From NCBI GenBank assembly GCA_965203045.1, contig OZ241850.1, positions 1,488,001-1,552,000 of the forward strand: a stretch of DNA of 64,000 nucleotides, given 5' to 3'. This document shows positions 8,448 to 16,926 of this stretch, in pieces (the stretch's first letter is position 1; each line of letters starts with the position of its first letter). Position numbers and translations under genes: made by a program. The DNA comes from G965203045 sp965203045 (GTDB lineage Bacteria; Pseudomonadota; Gammaproteobacteria; PS1; Pseudothioglobaceae). The notes beneath the pieces are model-generated. The model had not been told where the DNA came from. It saw only the letters and a program-made list of their open reading frames with translations, and made no database searches.

Positions 8448-9381
8448 TAATAAAATTGCTATATTTGGCACACAAGAACAAGGTTTAGATATGGCTAAAT
8501 ATTTAAAAAATAATGGTTATTGTATTGAGTGTTTTGTTACTTTAAATGAGTTTTTAGCTAAAGAAAATAAGGTAGCAGGGTGGATAGATTATAAAATGTA
8601 TGCCCAGCAAGAAAGTATAGAATTATATCATTGCAAATCATATACCCTAACACACCAAAAAGATATAGATTTTTTAAAACAAAAGAATTTTAATATCGTG
8701 CTATTATGTGGTTGGCAGCGTCTTATATCAAAAGAAATTATTAACTCAGTTAATTTAGCTATTATCGGACAGCATGGTAGCAGTGAGTTTTTGCCAAGAG
8801 GTAGAGGTAGGTCGCCCCTAAATTGGTCTATTATTGAAAATAGAAAAAGGTTAATATGGAATATTTTTAAATTATCGCCCGGGATAGACGATGGTGAAAT
8901 AATAAGTTTCCAAATATGCGATATTAACGAGTGGGATGATTGTAGAACGTTATACTACAAAGTAAGCATTATGGTTAAACAAATGGCGCTACAAGCAATT
9001 ACTAAATTATTAAAAGGTACTTTAAAAACCTATAAACAAATTGGCACACCTAGTTATTATAGTAAACGCACGCCCAAAGATGGTCAAATTAACTGGCATC
9101 ATTCTGTTTATGCCATCCATAATTTAATAAAAGCTGTTACATCTCCGTATCCAGGAGCTTTCTCATTTATTAATAATAAAAAAGTTATTATATGGAAGGC
9201 TCAAGTTTTTGATTCTAAAATCACTTATCCGGGATATGAAATAGGCACAATTATTGAAGTTTTTTCAGAAAAAGATTTTTTAATAAATTGTGTTGATGGA
9301 TTACTAATAGTAACAGAATACGAGGGTTGCAAACCACGTATTAACGACAGGTTTTTAATCAATAAAAATCAAAAATTATAA
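8440..9381 (+). CDS. Sugar N-formyltransferase-like protein
   Basis: A 313-residue protein of the methionyl-tRNA/ArnA formyltransferase family, using 10-formyl-tetrahydrofolate. The hallmark segment is HGSSEFLPRGRGRSPLNW, and GIDDGE supplies the conserved Asp (D150 or D151). The usual catalytic N-x-H motif reads G-Q-H (Gly110, His112), so the Asn is missing. The C-terminal part has an Fmt-C-like beta domain (KRTPKDGQINW and after). It is too diverged and in the wrong context to be the housekeeping Fmt, and is more likely a sugar N-formylase. Overlap with the deacetylase gene supports a joint role. Confidence 0.75.
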   Translation: MNNNKIAIFGTQEQGLDMAKYLKNNGYCIECFVTLNEFLAKENKVAGWIDYKMYAQQESIELYHCKSYTLTHQKDIDFLKQKNFNIVLLCGWQRLISKEIINSVNLAIIGQHGSSEFLPRGRGRSPLNWSIIENRKRLIWNIFKLSPGIDDGEIISFQICDINEWDDCRTLYYKVSIMVKQMALQAITKLLKGTLKTYKQIGTPSYYSKRTPKDGQINWHHSVYAIHNLIKAVTSPYPGAFSFINNKKVIIWKAQVFDSKITYPGYEIGTIIEVFSEKDFLINCVDGLLIVTEYEGCKPRINDRFLINKNQKL

Positions 9382-9395
9382 TATGTTAATTTTTA

Positions 9396-10661
9396 ATGAG
9401 ATTACTCTATGCAAGCAAAAAATATTATGAAATGAAAAAATTGATTTATAAAATAATAGAAAAATTTGCATATAAAAATCCAAAGAAACAATATACTTTG
9501 AATAGTATTTTAAATCACGCTGTCAATAATACTAAGTATTACCAAGATTTTAATAGTCAAAATATAGATAGTTTTCCAATTTTAACTAAAAATATTATTA
9601 GAGAAAAATTTGATGACTTGAAATCAAAGGATTTAGGCACGCGCAGATGGCGGGTTAATACATCAGGTGGTTCATTGGGCGAACCCGTTAAGTTCATTCA
9701 AGACAAGGATTATTTACTAGCTACTCGCTGTGGAACTTATAAACATGAGCAAAAATTAGGATACACCTTTGGCGATGTTTTGATTAAACTTTGGGGCGAT
9801 GAAAGAGAAATATTAAAAAACAGCCAATCTTTTAAAAATAAATTAATAAACAAAATAAAAAATATTACTTTTTTAAACAGTTTTAATATGTCCGAAGAAA
9901 ATATGTTTAAATTTATAGAAGAGATAAATAACAAACAGCCTAAACTCATTGTTGCGTATGCCCAATCTATGTATGAATTGGCAAAATTTGTAAAAAAAAA
10001 TAGCTTAAATATTAGCCATATTGGAGCAATTATTACTAGTGCTGGCAATTTGTATCCTTTTATGAGAGAAGTCATTCAAAAAATTTTTAATGCCCCAGTA
10101 TATAATCGTTACGGTAGTAGAGAAGTGAGTAATATTGCTTGTGAACAACCCAATATAGATGGACTTGTTATCTCAGACCAAGTTTATATTGAAGTAATTG
10201 ATAAAAATGGCAATCAATGTCCAGAAGGAGTTGAAGGGGAAATAATTGTCACCTCATTAATTAATTATGCAATGCCCATCATCAGATATAAGATAGGCGA
10301 TAGAGGTATTTTAAACACAACTAAGTATGATTTTCCCGTTTTAGAGAAGGTTAGTGGCAGAAGTGTAAGTATGTTTCAAACAAAAGAAGGCAAACTTATT
10401 GATGGTGAATATTTTACTCACTTGATTTATTATATGGATTGGATTAAAAAATTTCAAATTATTCAAAAATCATATAATCTAATAGAGTTTAAGGTAGTAA
10501 GGTATTTTGATGAGTCAGAAAAAGATATAAAAAATATCAATAAAGGCGTTAAAAAAATTATGGGTAACAATTGTGAGATTGAATTCAACTTTGTTGATGA
10601 AATATATCCTTTAAAATCTGGAAAATTTTTATATACAATTAACTTAATTGATAAAAACTAA
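9396..10661 (+). CDS. CapK/PaaK-like adenylate-forming enzyme
   Basis: A 421-residue member of the phenylacetate-CoA ligase/coenzyme F390 synthetase family. NTSGGSLGEPVKF at residues 88-100 is the ATP-binding loop, YNRYGSREVSNIA is the adenine-binding motif, and IIRYKIGDRG is the conserved Arg/Asp region. Family members of this size in capsule clusters (CapK) are believed to activate a carboxylic acid as an acyl-AMP, perhaps for acylating or amide-linking an amino sugar. No carrier protein is visible nearby. ATG 9396 was chosen; ATG 9432 is also possible, and neither has a clear ribosome site. Confidence 0.75.
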   Translation: MRLLYASKKYYEMKKLIYKIIEKFAYKNPKKQYTLNSILNHAVNNTKYYQDFNSQNIDSFPILTKNIIREKFDDLKSKDLGTRRWRVNTSGGSLGEPVKFIQDKDYLLATRCGTYKHEQKLGYTFGDVLIKLWGDEREILKNSQSFKNKLINKIKNITFLNSFNMSEENMFKFIEEINNKQPKLIVAYAQSMYELAKFVKKNSLNISHIGAIITSAGNLYPFMREVIQKIFNAPVYNRYGSREVSNIACEQPNIDGLVISDQVYIEVIDKNGNQCPEGVEGEIIVTSLINYAMPIIRYKIGDRGILNTTKYDFPVLEKVSGRSVSMFQTKEGKLIDGEYFTHLIYYMDWIKKFQIIQKSYNLIEFKVVRYFDESEKDIKNINKGVKKIMGNNCEIEFNFVDEIYPLKSGKFLYTINLIDKN

Positions 10662-10697
10662 AGCATTTATTAAAAAATATAACCATAAAAATAAAAT

Positions 10698-12344
10698 ATG
10701 TGTGGCATAGTAGGCATTTGGTCTAATAGTGATATTAAATTACAGCAAAAACACACTTCTATTGTGCTTGATAAACAACATCATAGAGGACCTGATAATC
10801 GGCAGAAAATAACCATAGATGATATTACCCTTGGGCATAATCGCCTCTCTATTATTGACCTAAGTGCTAAGGCTAATCAGCCATTTATTTCAAATTGCAA
10901 ACGCTATTATATTATTTTTAATGGTGAGATTTATAACTATATTGAGCTGAAAAAGGACCTAGACTATCGGTTTAAAACTCATTCTGATACCGAAGTTTTA
11001 CTAGCTAGTTATATTGCTTATGGAGATAGGTGTTTAGCAAAACTAAATGGTATGTTTGCTTTTGCTATTTATGATAAGCAACAAAAAATATTATTTTGCG
11101 CTCGTGATAGAATTGGCGAAAAGCCCTTTGTTTATAGCACATATAATAATAATTTTTACTTTGCATCCGAGTTAGCAGCTCTTTATAGTATAGGCATTTT
11201 TCCAGATACAAAAGATGAGATTGGCATCCATTATAGCTATTTGCGCAATTATCGCCATATTCCTGAACCTTATACCAAATATCAGCACATTAAACGTTTA
11301 GAACCTGCCTATGCAATCATAATTAAAGATAGGAAAATTATTAAAAAATGGTGTTATTGGGAGCCAACTATGGACTATGATAGCAGTATTACTAAAAGCG
11401 ATGTTTACCATATTATTGATGATGCGGTAAAAATAAGACAACGTGCTGATGTTGAAGTTGCAACATTATTAAGTGGTGGGGTTGATAGTTCTGTTATTAC
11501 CGCCTTAATGGTTAAGCACGGGTTAAAACCCAAAGCATTTACCCTTAGAAGCGATGATGATGAGTTAGCCCGCGCTAAAACTATTGCAAAATTACTTAAT
11601 ATTTCATTACAAGTTTTTGAATATGATAAAAATTTTCAACAACATTTAGCCCAAGAAATGTTCACAATTTATGGGGAAGAAGTACGTTTATTACCCCTAA
11701 CGCATGCTGCAAGGTTGTATCAACAAATAGCTAAAGAGAATATCAAGGTTGTATTAAATGGCAATGGCGCAGATGAGATATTTTATGGCTATGATGGTTC
11801 AAATAAGCAATTATTATTTTCTGATATGCTAAGAATAGTAGAACTTTTACCAAAATCATTTTTAAAAATGTTTGTTAAAATTTTTAGTAGTAATAAAAAT
11901 TTAGCATTGTTGTTTACTTTAGCCCAAATGAAAAATAATAAAAGAAAAGGCTTTTTGTATCAGCAAGAAGCAGCACAAAAAGGGCTAACTAATCACAACT
12001 ACAATAGCTTATGTGACTTCTGGTCGGATAAAGTCAAAGCCAAGTATTACATAGACCACGCAAACTGGCTTGGTCTAATTAGTGAAGATGCTCACTCCAT
12101 AACTATTGCTGGTGATTTGCCAGCAATGATGTATAACATAGAGACCAGAGCTCCATTTTTAGACCATCGTGTTGTAGAATTAGCATTTAAAATAGACGCC
12201 CATCGCAAAATTGCTAAAAAAAATGGCAAAGCAAATAATAAGTTAATTCTCAAGCAAGCATTTGAAAATATACTACCTAAAAAAGTGCTTTATGCTAGCA
12301 AAAAAGGCTTTGGTTATGGCATAAAAGACAACATAATGAACTAA
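10698..12344 (+). CDS. AsnB-like glutamine amidotransferase, C-terminally shortened
   Basis: Asparagine-synthase family protein of 548 residues. It begins MCGIVGIW with the nucleophile Cys2. The glutaminase domain spans about 1-190, and the synthetase domain carries LLSGGVDSS, the pyrophosphate-binding loop. ETRAPFLDHRVVE is conserved. It ends just after KKGFGYGI, where the second AsnB in this window (18023-19924) continues for about 60 more residues, so the C-terminus is truncated. Paralogues in O-antigen clusters amidate uronic acids rather than aspartate; that role is inferred here. It lies 11 bases before the broken glycosyltransferase copy, so rearrangement at the duplication may have removed its tail. 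Confidence 0.8.
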   Translation: MCGIVGIWSNSDIKLQQKHTSIVLDKQHHRGPDNRQKITIDDITLGHNRLSIIDLSAKANQPFISNCKRYYIIFNGEIYNYIELKKDLDYRFKTHSDTEVLLASYIAYGDRCLAKLNGMFAFAIYDKQQKILFCARDRIGEKPFVYSTYNNNFYFASELAALYSIGIFPDTKDEIGIHYSYLRNYRHIPEPYTKYQHIKRLEPAYAIIIKDRKIIKKWCYWEPTMDYDSSITKSDVYHIIDDAVKIRQRADVEVATLLSGGVDSSVITALMVKHGLKPKAFTLRSDDDELARAKTIAKLLNISLQVFEYDKNFQQHLAQEMFTIYGEEVRLLPLTHAARLYQQIAKENIKVVLNGNGADEIFYGYDGSNKQLLFSDMLRIVELLPKSFLKMFVKIFSSNKNLALLFTLAQMKNNKRKGFLYQQEAAQKGLTNHNYNSLCDFWSDKVKAKYYIDHANWLGLISEDAHSITIAGDLPAMMYNIETRAPFLDHRVVELAFKIDAHRKIAKKNGKANNKLILKQAFENILPKKVLYASKKGFGYGIKDNIMN

Positions 12345-12355
12345 GAGTTGTTGAG

Positions 12356-13382
12356 ATGAAAATTATCAATAAAAAAATTTATTTTAACCTTAGGCCGCAT
12401 TCGCGTGAACGTATGTGGGATACGACCAAGTATGCTAGTAAGTTTTGTGAGGTTTTATTGCCAAATGTTAAACAACAAACATCAATTAATGTTTATCAAA
12501 AGTTACAACCTGATAAGCTAATACCAAAATTAAAAAATAAAGTTGGTCAATATCTCATCAATAAGCAAGCCATTGATTATTCCGCAGCAAAAAAGCGCAT
12601 TTACTCTATTTATGGGGAGCATTTCCAAAATCTATGGATGCGGATTTTATTATTGAGATAGATAATCCTTATGTGCTTGCTTATTATCATATAAATAACT
12701 TTAAACATCAAAAGCCTCGTCTTAAAAGGCTATTAGATAAGGCACATAAAATTACTTATTTATCATCAACTGCTAAAAATCATACTCTGTCGCTATTAGG
12801 CGATAACTATGCAGAGAAAAGTTTTGTTAATTACCCTTATATGGCAAACAATTATGAAAAAAATAATCGTAGTAAAGATGTTATAAATTTTATTTTTATC
12901 GGGCTTAACGCAAGATTAAAGGGTGGTGATGAATTATTAGCGGCATTTTCCAAAATCAAACATAGCAATATTAGATTGACCTTTATTAGTAATGTTAGCA
13001 AAGAAATTAAAAAAAAATATCAACATGATAGTAGAATAAAAATATTACCGCCGCAACCCAGAGAGGCTTTACTAATACCTATGCAATCCCCGAGGTTGTT
13101 AAAAATAATTATAATGGTAAATTATTACCCCATCCAATACTACAACCAACCACTTTTAATAATCAACACATAGTTAGTTGCACAGATTTAACAATTAGTG
13201 ATTTTTATAATAGATATTTGGCCCACAATGAATTTTATTATGGTTTATATAATCAATTAAAATCATCAATCAATATTGCTATTAGTGATTATAAAAACTG
13301 GCAAGATAATAGTTTAATATTATTTAATAAAAAATTTTGTCCAAAAATTTGGTTCACAAATTTTAAAAAAATTATAACTTAG
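12356..13382 (+). pseudogene. Broken second copy of the GT4 glycosyltransferase
   Basis: This copy keeps the start (ATG 12356, MKIINKKIYFNLRPHSRERM) that is outside the window for the left copy. It is disrupted twice. First, the A run at 12589-12594 has 6 A instead of 7, so the frame ends at 12661 and the homologous frame resumes at 12634. Second, a 109-base deletion at about 13074/13075, relative to bases 546-654, shifts the frame again and gives a stop at 13173. The third frame still reads a sensible C-terminus (PKIWFTNFKKII) to the stop at 13380-13382. With both lesions no functional GT4 domain can form, because the deletion removes the E-x7-E motif. Confidence 0.9.
12541..13341 (+). repeat. 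Direct repeat, right copy (glycosyltransferase gene)
   Basis: Nearly identical to 11-921 apart from the missing A and the missing 109 bases. The deletion ends share only AA, so it probably arose by slippage or end joining rather than homologous recombination. Unequal exchange between the two copies would delete or duplicate the 12.5 kb between them. Confidence 0.95.
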
Positions 13383-13396
13383 CAGCCCTTATCAGT

Positions 13397-13452
13397 CTAG
13401 AATGTTTAAAACAATACTTAATAAAATTGGTTTAAGCTATCATAATGCTTAT
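13397..13452 (+). pseudogene. Remnant of a methyltransferase paralogous to 1782-2654
   Basis: About 49 of 56 bases match 2422-2477. The reading SRMFKTILNKIGLSYHNAY aligns with PRMFKKIFNKTDLIYHNAY in the intact gene. The rest of the gene is missing and the frame soon meets a stop. The position, just after the broken glycosyltransferase, mirrors the order glycosyltransferase-methyltransferases at the left end of the window, so the duplicated block was once longer than one gene. Confidence 0.75.
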
Positions 13453-13472
13453 TATTTGATATACCAGTTTTT

Positions 13473-13676
13473 ATGGATGTTGGGGGTAGTATTTTTTTGA
13501 TATTCATTTTAGTATTTATACTAGGTATCCTCAGTTTAATATCAGCCAAGCGCTTTCTAATAGTGTTAAAATGGAAAAAATCGTTTTCTATTAAAAATAA
13601 TTACAATAAGGCTATGGTTGATATCTTATTTGACATACAACAGAAGTATGTTAATGAAATACTCAAGAAAAAATAA
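13473..13676 (+). CDS. Small hypothetical membrane protein, possibly a gene fragment
   Basis: A 67-residue frame with one strong N-terminal membrane segment (SIFLIFILVFILGILSLI) and a basic tail ending EILKKK. I do not recognise a family. No ribosome site is evident, and the frame lies among decayed genes, so it may be a leftover of a larger gene rather than an expressed protein. Confidence 0.3.
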   Translation: MDVGGSIFLIFILVFILGILSLISAKRFLIVLKWKKSFSIKNNYNKAMVDILFDIQQKYVNEILKKK

Positions 13677-13695
13677 GTTAGTAGGAATTTGATTG

Positions 13696-13926
13696 ATGCA
13701 CAATATAAAACAATACAATAACATACTAACAAAGAATGTGTCAAGGTGTGCTAGAGTTTTGAGTAAAGATTTTGATTATATAAGACTAGATTTTTATAAT
13801 GTTGATGGTGTTTTATTTTTTGGAGAATATATATTTTTCCCTCCCTCTTCCCATATTCCTTTACTTTCTAAGGGGGTTGATAAATATTTAGGAAAAATAT
13901 ATCAAAAACTATCTAGTAGTGACTAA
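13696..13926 (+). pseudogene. C-terminal remnant of a TupA-like ATP-grasp gene
   Basis: The 76 residues match only the end of TupA-like ATP-grasp proteins: FDYIRLDFYNVDGVLFFGE corresponds to the conserved R-x-D-x-Y and F-G-E metal/ATP-binding end of the fold, and LGKIY to the usual tail. The N-terminal and central ATP-grasp regions are missing. TupA-like proteins in polysaccharide loci probably attach amino acids or similar groups to sugars. The fragment overlaps the next glycosyltransferase frame only if GTG 13919 is used as its start. Confidence 0.6.
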
Positions 13927-13927
13927 T

Positions 13928-15085
13928 ATGGCATTTAATATAGTCTATATTCATCCCGCCATTAGAATTTACCGTTTGGCTATATTTAAACAATTATCAC
14001 AAAAATTAAATGTTAATTTCTTTTGGAGTGAAAAACCTAAGAAAAAAAGTCGCATTAGTTTTGAGGTGGACCATATTCTAAAGCATACTGATATTAGTTA
14101 CACACAAGCTAAACCATGGCAAAAATTACCAGTTAATGGCCTATCTTGGGATTTATTAAAATTACCATTTAAATCTTATCATATTTATATATTTTCAAAT
14201 ATTACTAGTGCTCCATATCTGTTTTTATCGCCAATTTTACGCATTTTAGGCAAAAAAATCATTGTATTTGATGAATTGTGGCGCTATCCCAAAGAAGTAA
14301 AAAAATATCAAATAATCTACCCATACATTAAATTTTTAAGCAGATATTGTCTTGATTCTGCTGTGTTATCTGGTAGCAAGGCAAGAGATTTTTATTGCAA
14401 TAAATTAGATGTGAATAGGGATAAAACTTTTATTGCTTATAATACAACTATTGATACCAAAAAGCATATTCAAGACCAAGCGCAAAATAATAAAGTATTT
14501 CAGCAATTACAAACAATAAGACCACAAAAAATCATCTTATATTTGGGTCGAATTGTGCCTTATAAAGGATTAGATGTTTTAATTCAAGCAATGGTAGAAA
14601 TTAGCCATAATTATGATTTAGTTATTGTGGGCGACGGTGAGTTTAAAATTGAGTGTCAAGCTCTAGTAAAGCAATTAAATTTAGAAAATAGAGTCCATTT
14701 TTTATCTGCTTGCGCCTCTAACCAAGCGCCGTATTATTATAAAAATTGTGATATATTTGTTTTACCAGCACAATTTAAACTAAAAGATAATGTGCAAATG
14801 GAAAGTTGGGGTTTTACAGTAAATGAAGCAATGGCATTAGAAATACCAGTGGTTGCTACCGATGCGGTTGGAGCAGGATTTGATTTAATTATAGATACAG
14901 TAACTGGCGGCTTGGCTAAAGCAAGTGATGTTAGCAGTTTATCGGCAAAAATTAATTTTATTATTAGCCACAATCAAAATAACAAAATAGGAACACAAGC
15001 AAGAAAACATTTATTAAAAGTGTGTAATTATCAGGATAATTATCTAGCTTATAAACAGGCAATAAATAAAGCATCAAACGTGTGA
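13928..15085 (+). CDS. GT4-family glycosyltransferase
   Basis: A GT-B glycosyltransferase of about 385 residues. The C-terminal domain begins with IILYLGRIVPYKGLDVLIQAM, and VIVGDGEF and the acceptor-side motif ESWGFTVNEAMALEIPVVAT (E-x7-E) follow, typical of retaining GT4 enzymes. The ATG at 13928 is preferred over GTG 13919, which lies inside the remnant before it. It is the last + strand gene of the first locus and faces the flippase gene across a 71-base AT-rich gap. Sugar specificity unknown. Confidence 0.85.
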   Translation: MAFNIVYIHPAIRIYRLAIFKQLSQKLNVNFFWSEKPKKKSRISFEVDHILKHTDISYTQAKPWQKLPVNGLSWDLLKLPFKSYHIYIFSNITSAPYLFLSPILRILGKKIIVFDELWRYPKEVKKYQIIYPYIKFLSRYCLDSAVLSGSKARDFYCNKLDVNRDKTFIAYNTTIDTKKHIQDQAQNNKVFQQLQTIRPQKIILYLGRIVPYKGLDVLIQAMVEISHNYDLVIVGDGEFKIECQALVKQLNLENRVHFLSACASNQAPYYYKNCDIFVLPAQFKLKDNVQMESWGFTVNEAMALEIPVVATDAVGAGFDLIIDTVTGGLAKASDVSSLSAKINFIISHNQNNKIGTQARKHLLKVCNYQDNYLAYKQAINKASNV

Positions 15086-15156
15086 AAGTATATTTAATTT
15101 TTTTATAAATTTAATATAAATATGAGTTTTAAAAATTGGCAGTAATTAAAGATTTA

Positions 15157-16665
15157 TCATTTAATTTTTGCTAGGATTTTAGCCAAATTATTTTTAATTA
15201 ATTCTCTCTCAGTTGCTCTAGGGTAGAAAAAACCAGCGCCCAGTGCTAATAATAAACTAATAATACTTATTATTGTTAGCTCAATAACCACAAGCATATC
15301 AAAAGGGTTAATATGCTTTAATAAAGGGATAATAGTGAAAATAATTACCAGCCATAGCCCCCACTTTATATGAGCTTCCCAAGTAATTTGATAGTTTATT
15401 TTGCGTGTGGCGTATAGCGAGAAAATAAACATTATCCAATAGCTAATACTGGTTGCAAGAGCAATACCCAAAATACCAAGCTTAAAATAAAATAAGAATA
15501 AGCTATTAAATATAATGTTGCTGATAACACCAGCAATTACACGGTTTACCATTAGGCGGATACGTTTTTCTACCTGAAATACTTGATGTAATAATGGTAA
15601 GAAAAATAATGGCAATAATAATCCAATATAGCCAACCATTGCTCTAGATACAGCCAGTGTATTTTGGTGATTAAAAGCTCCTCTTTCCAGTAAAAACTGG
15701 ACAATTTCTACTCTAAAGTTCAATAAAATAATACTAATTGGCACTGCTATATAAATGCTTAAAGATATAGCATTATTGAGAACTTTACTTTTTTGTGCTT
15801 TAGAAGATTTTTCTGACAATACCGTGATAAATGATTGGTTTAAATTTAGTATCGCTGGCGCTAACGATATTAGCACCATGCCATAACTAAGCGCTGATAT
15901 AGCCCCAGTTTCTAAAAAACTAATAAATATCCTATCAGCAATAGTGTAGAGATAATTAGCAGATTGTAATACCAGTAAACTCAAAGAAAATTTAAGGCAT
16001 TGCTTAACTTCATAAGAAAGCAGATTTGTATTGAATTGAATATACTTATAGCTAAAAACAAATAAATATAAGAATATAGAAATACAACTCAAACTAAATG
16101 ACCAAAATAATACATTCTTATCAGTGCTATAAAGCAATATGCAAACTAAAATAACAAAAAGACCTAAAAAATCAGATTTGTAATTATGAGAGAATTGCCG
16201 TGTTGCCCGCATAATACCACCCATAAAACATGACGTTACAAACAGTAGTGTAGCAGGGGCAAACCAATAAAAAGCACTAGTTAGTGTTTGGGCTTTATCT
16301 TTATTAAAACCAATTGCAATTTTTGCCAAATAATCTGGGATAGTAATAATAATTATTGTCAATGCAGCAGAACCAATCAACGCTAGCCAAAATAAGCCGC
16401 CAGTTAATTGTCTAAAAACATCATACTGCTTATTTTTATAAAGCTCAACTAATCTAGGAACAGCTGCAATCTCTAATACACTACCCCAAGAGAATACAAA
16501 AACACCTAAAATAGCTAATATCATATAAAAAATATCTAATTGTAAGGATAGCCCAATAGCCCCGGCAATAACAATATGTTTTATAAGACTAAGGACTTTG
16601 GATAATAACCTCCAAAGTGTCCCAAATCCTACTGAATGCAAAAAGGTTTCTTGACGCGCTTTCAT
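15157..16665 (-). CDS. MOP-superfamily flippase (MurJ/Wzx-like)
   Basis: A 502-residue integral membrane protein with about 14 hydrophobic helices, the layout of MATE/MOP exporters. The segment FLLERGAFNHQNT resembles the conserved ERGAF loop of MurJ/MviN. Such proteins move lipid-linked sugars across the inner membrane. In this setting, between glycosyltransferase operons, a role as the O-unit or capsule-unit flippase is more likely than peptidoglycan lipid II transport, but the MurJ likeness leaves both open. It is transcribed in the same direction as the 16927-21057 genes but 261 bases away, so it may have its own promoter. Confidence 0.75.
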   Translation of the reverse strand: MKARQETFLHSVGFGTLWRLLSKVLSLIKHIVIAGAIGLSLQLDIFYMILAILGVFVFSWGSVLEIAAVPRLVELYKNKQYDVFRQLTGGLFWLALIGSAALTIIIITIPDYLAKIAIGFNKDKAQTLTSAFYWFAPATLLFVTSCFMGGIMRATRQFSHNYKSDFLGLFVILVCILLYSTDKNVLFWSFSLSCISIFLYLFVFSYKYIQFNTNLLSYEVKQCLKFSLSLLVLQSANYLYTIADRIFISFLETGAISALSYGMVLISLAPAILNLNQSFITVLSEKSSKAQKSKVLNNAISLSIYIAVPISIILLNFRVEIVQFLLERGAFNHQNTLAVSRAMVGYIGLLLPLFFLPLLHQVFQVEKRIRLMVNRVIAGVISNIIFNSLFLFYFKLGILGIALATSISYWIMFIFSLYATRKINYQITWEAHIKWGLWLVIIFTIIPLLKHINPFDMLVVIELTIISIISLLLALGAGFFYPRATERELIKNNLAKILAKIK

Positions 16666-16750
16666 AGCTCGATATTAAGGTGTAACCATTAAATTAAAAT
16701 TATTAACATTATCACAGTTTTGCATACAAGTAAGTATAAAAAATACTTTA

Positions 16751-16825
16751 GGCGCAATTATTAAAATTTAAGCAAAATATGATTGACTAAATTAAAATAT
16801 TAACTAAAATCAGCGCCGTTTTTTT
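16751..16825 (+). other. Hairpin-like element with T7 in the 261-base gap
   Basis: The gap 16666-16926 has no coding frame. In it GGCGC (16751-16755) can pair with GCGCC (16813-16817), and T7 follows at 16819-16825. These GC pairs stand out against very AT-rich surroundings. There is no + strand gene upstream that would need a terminator here, so this could be the end of a small RNA or a chance structure. Confidence 0.2.
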
Positions 16826-16926
16826 ATATTGATTATCAACAAGATTGAGTTGCTTATGATAATTTATTAGCTAGGATTATTATTAAACAATAAAATAATT
16901 GCAGCAATGTTATTAAGGTAGTAGAA

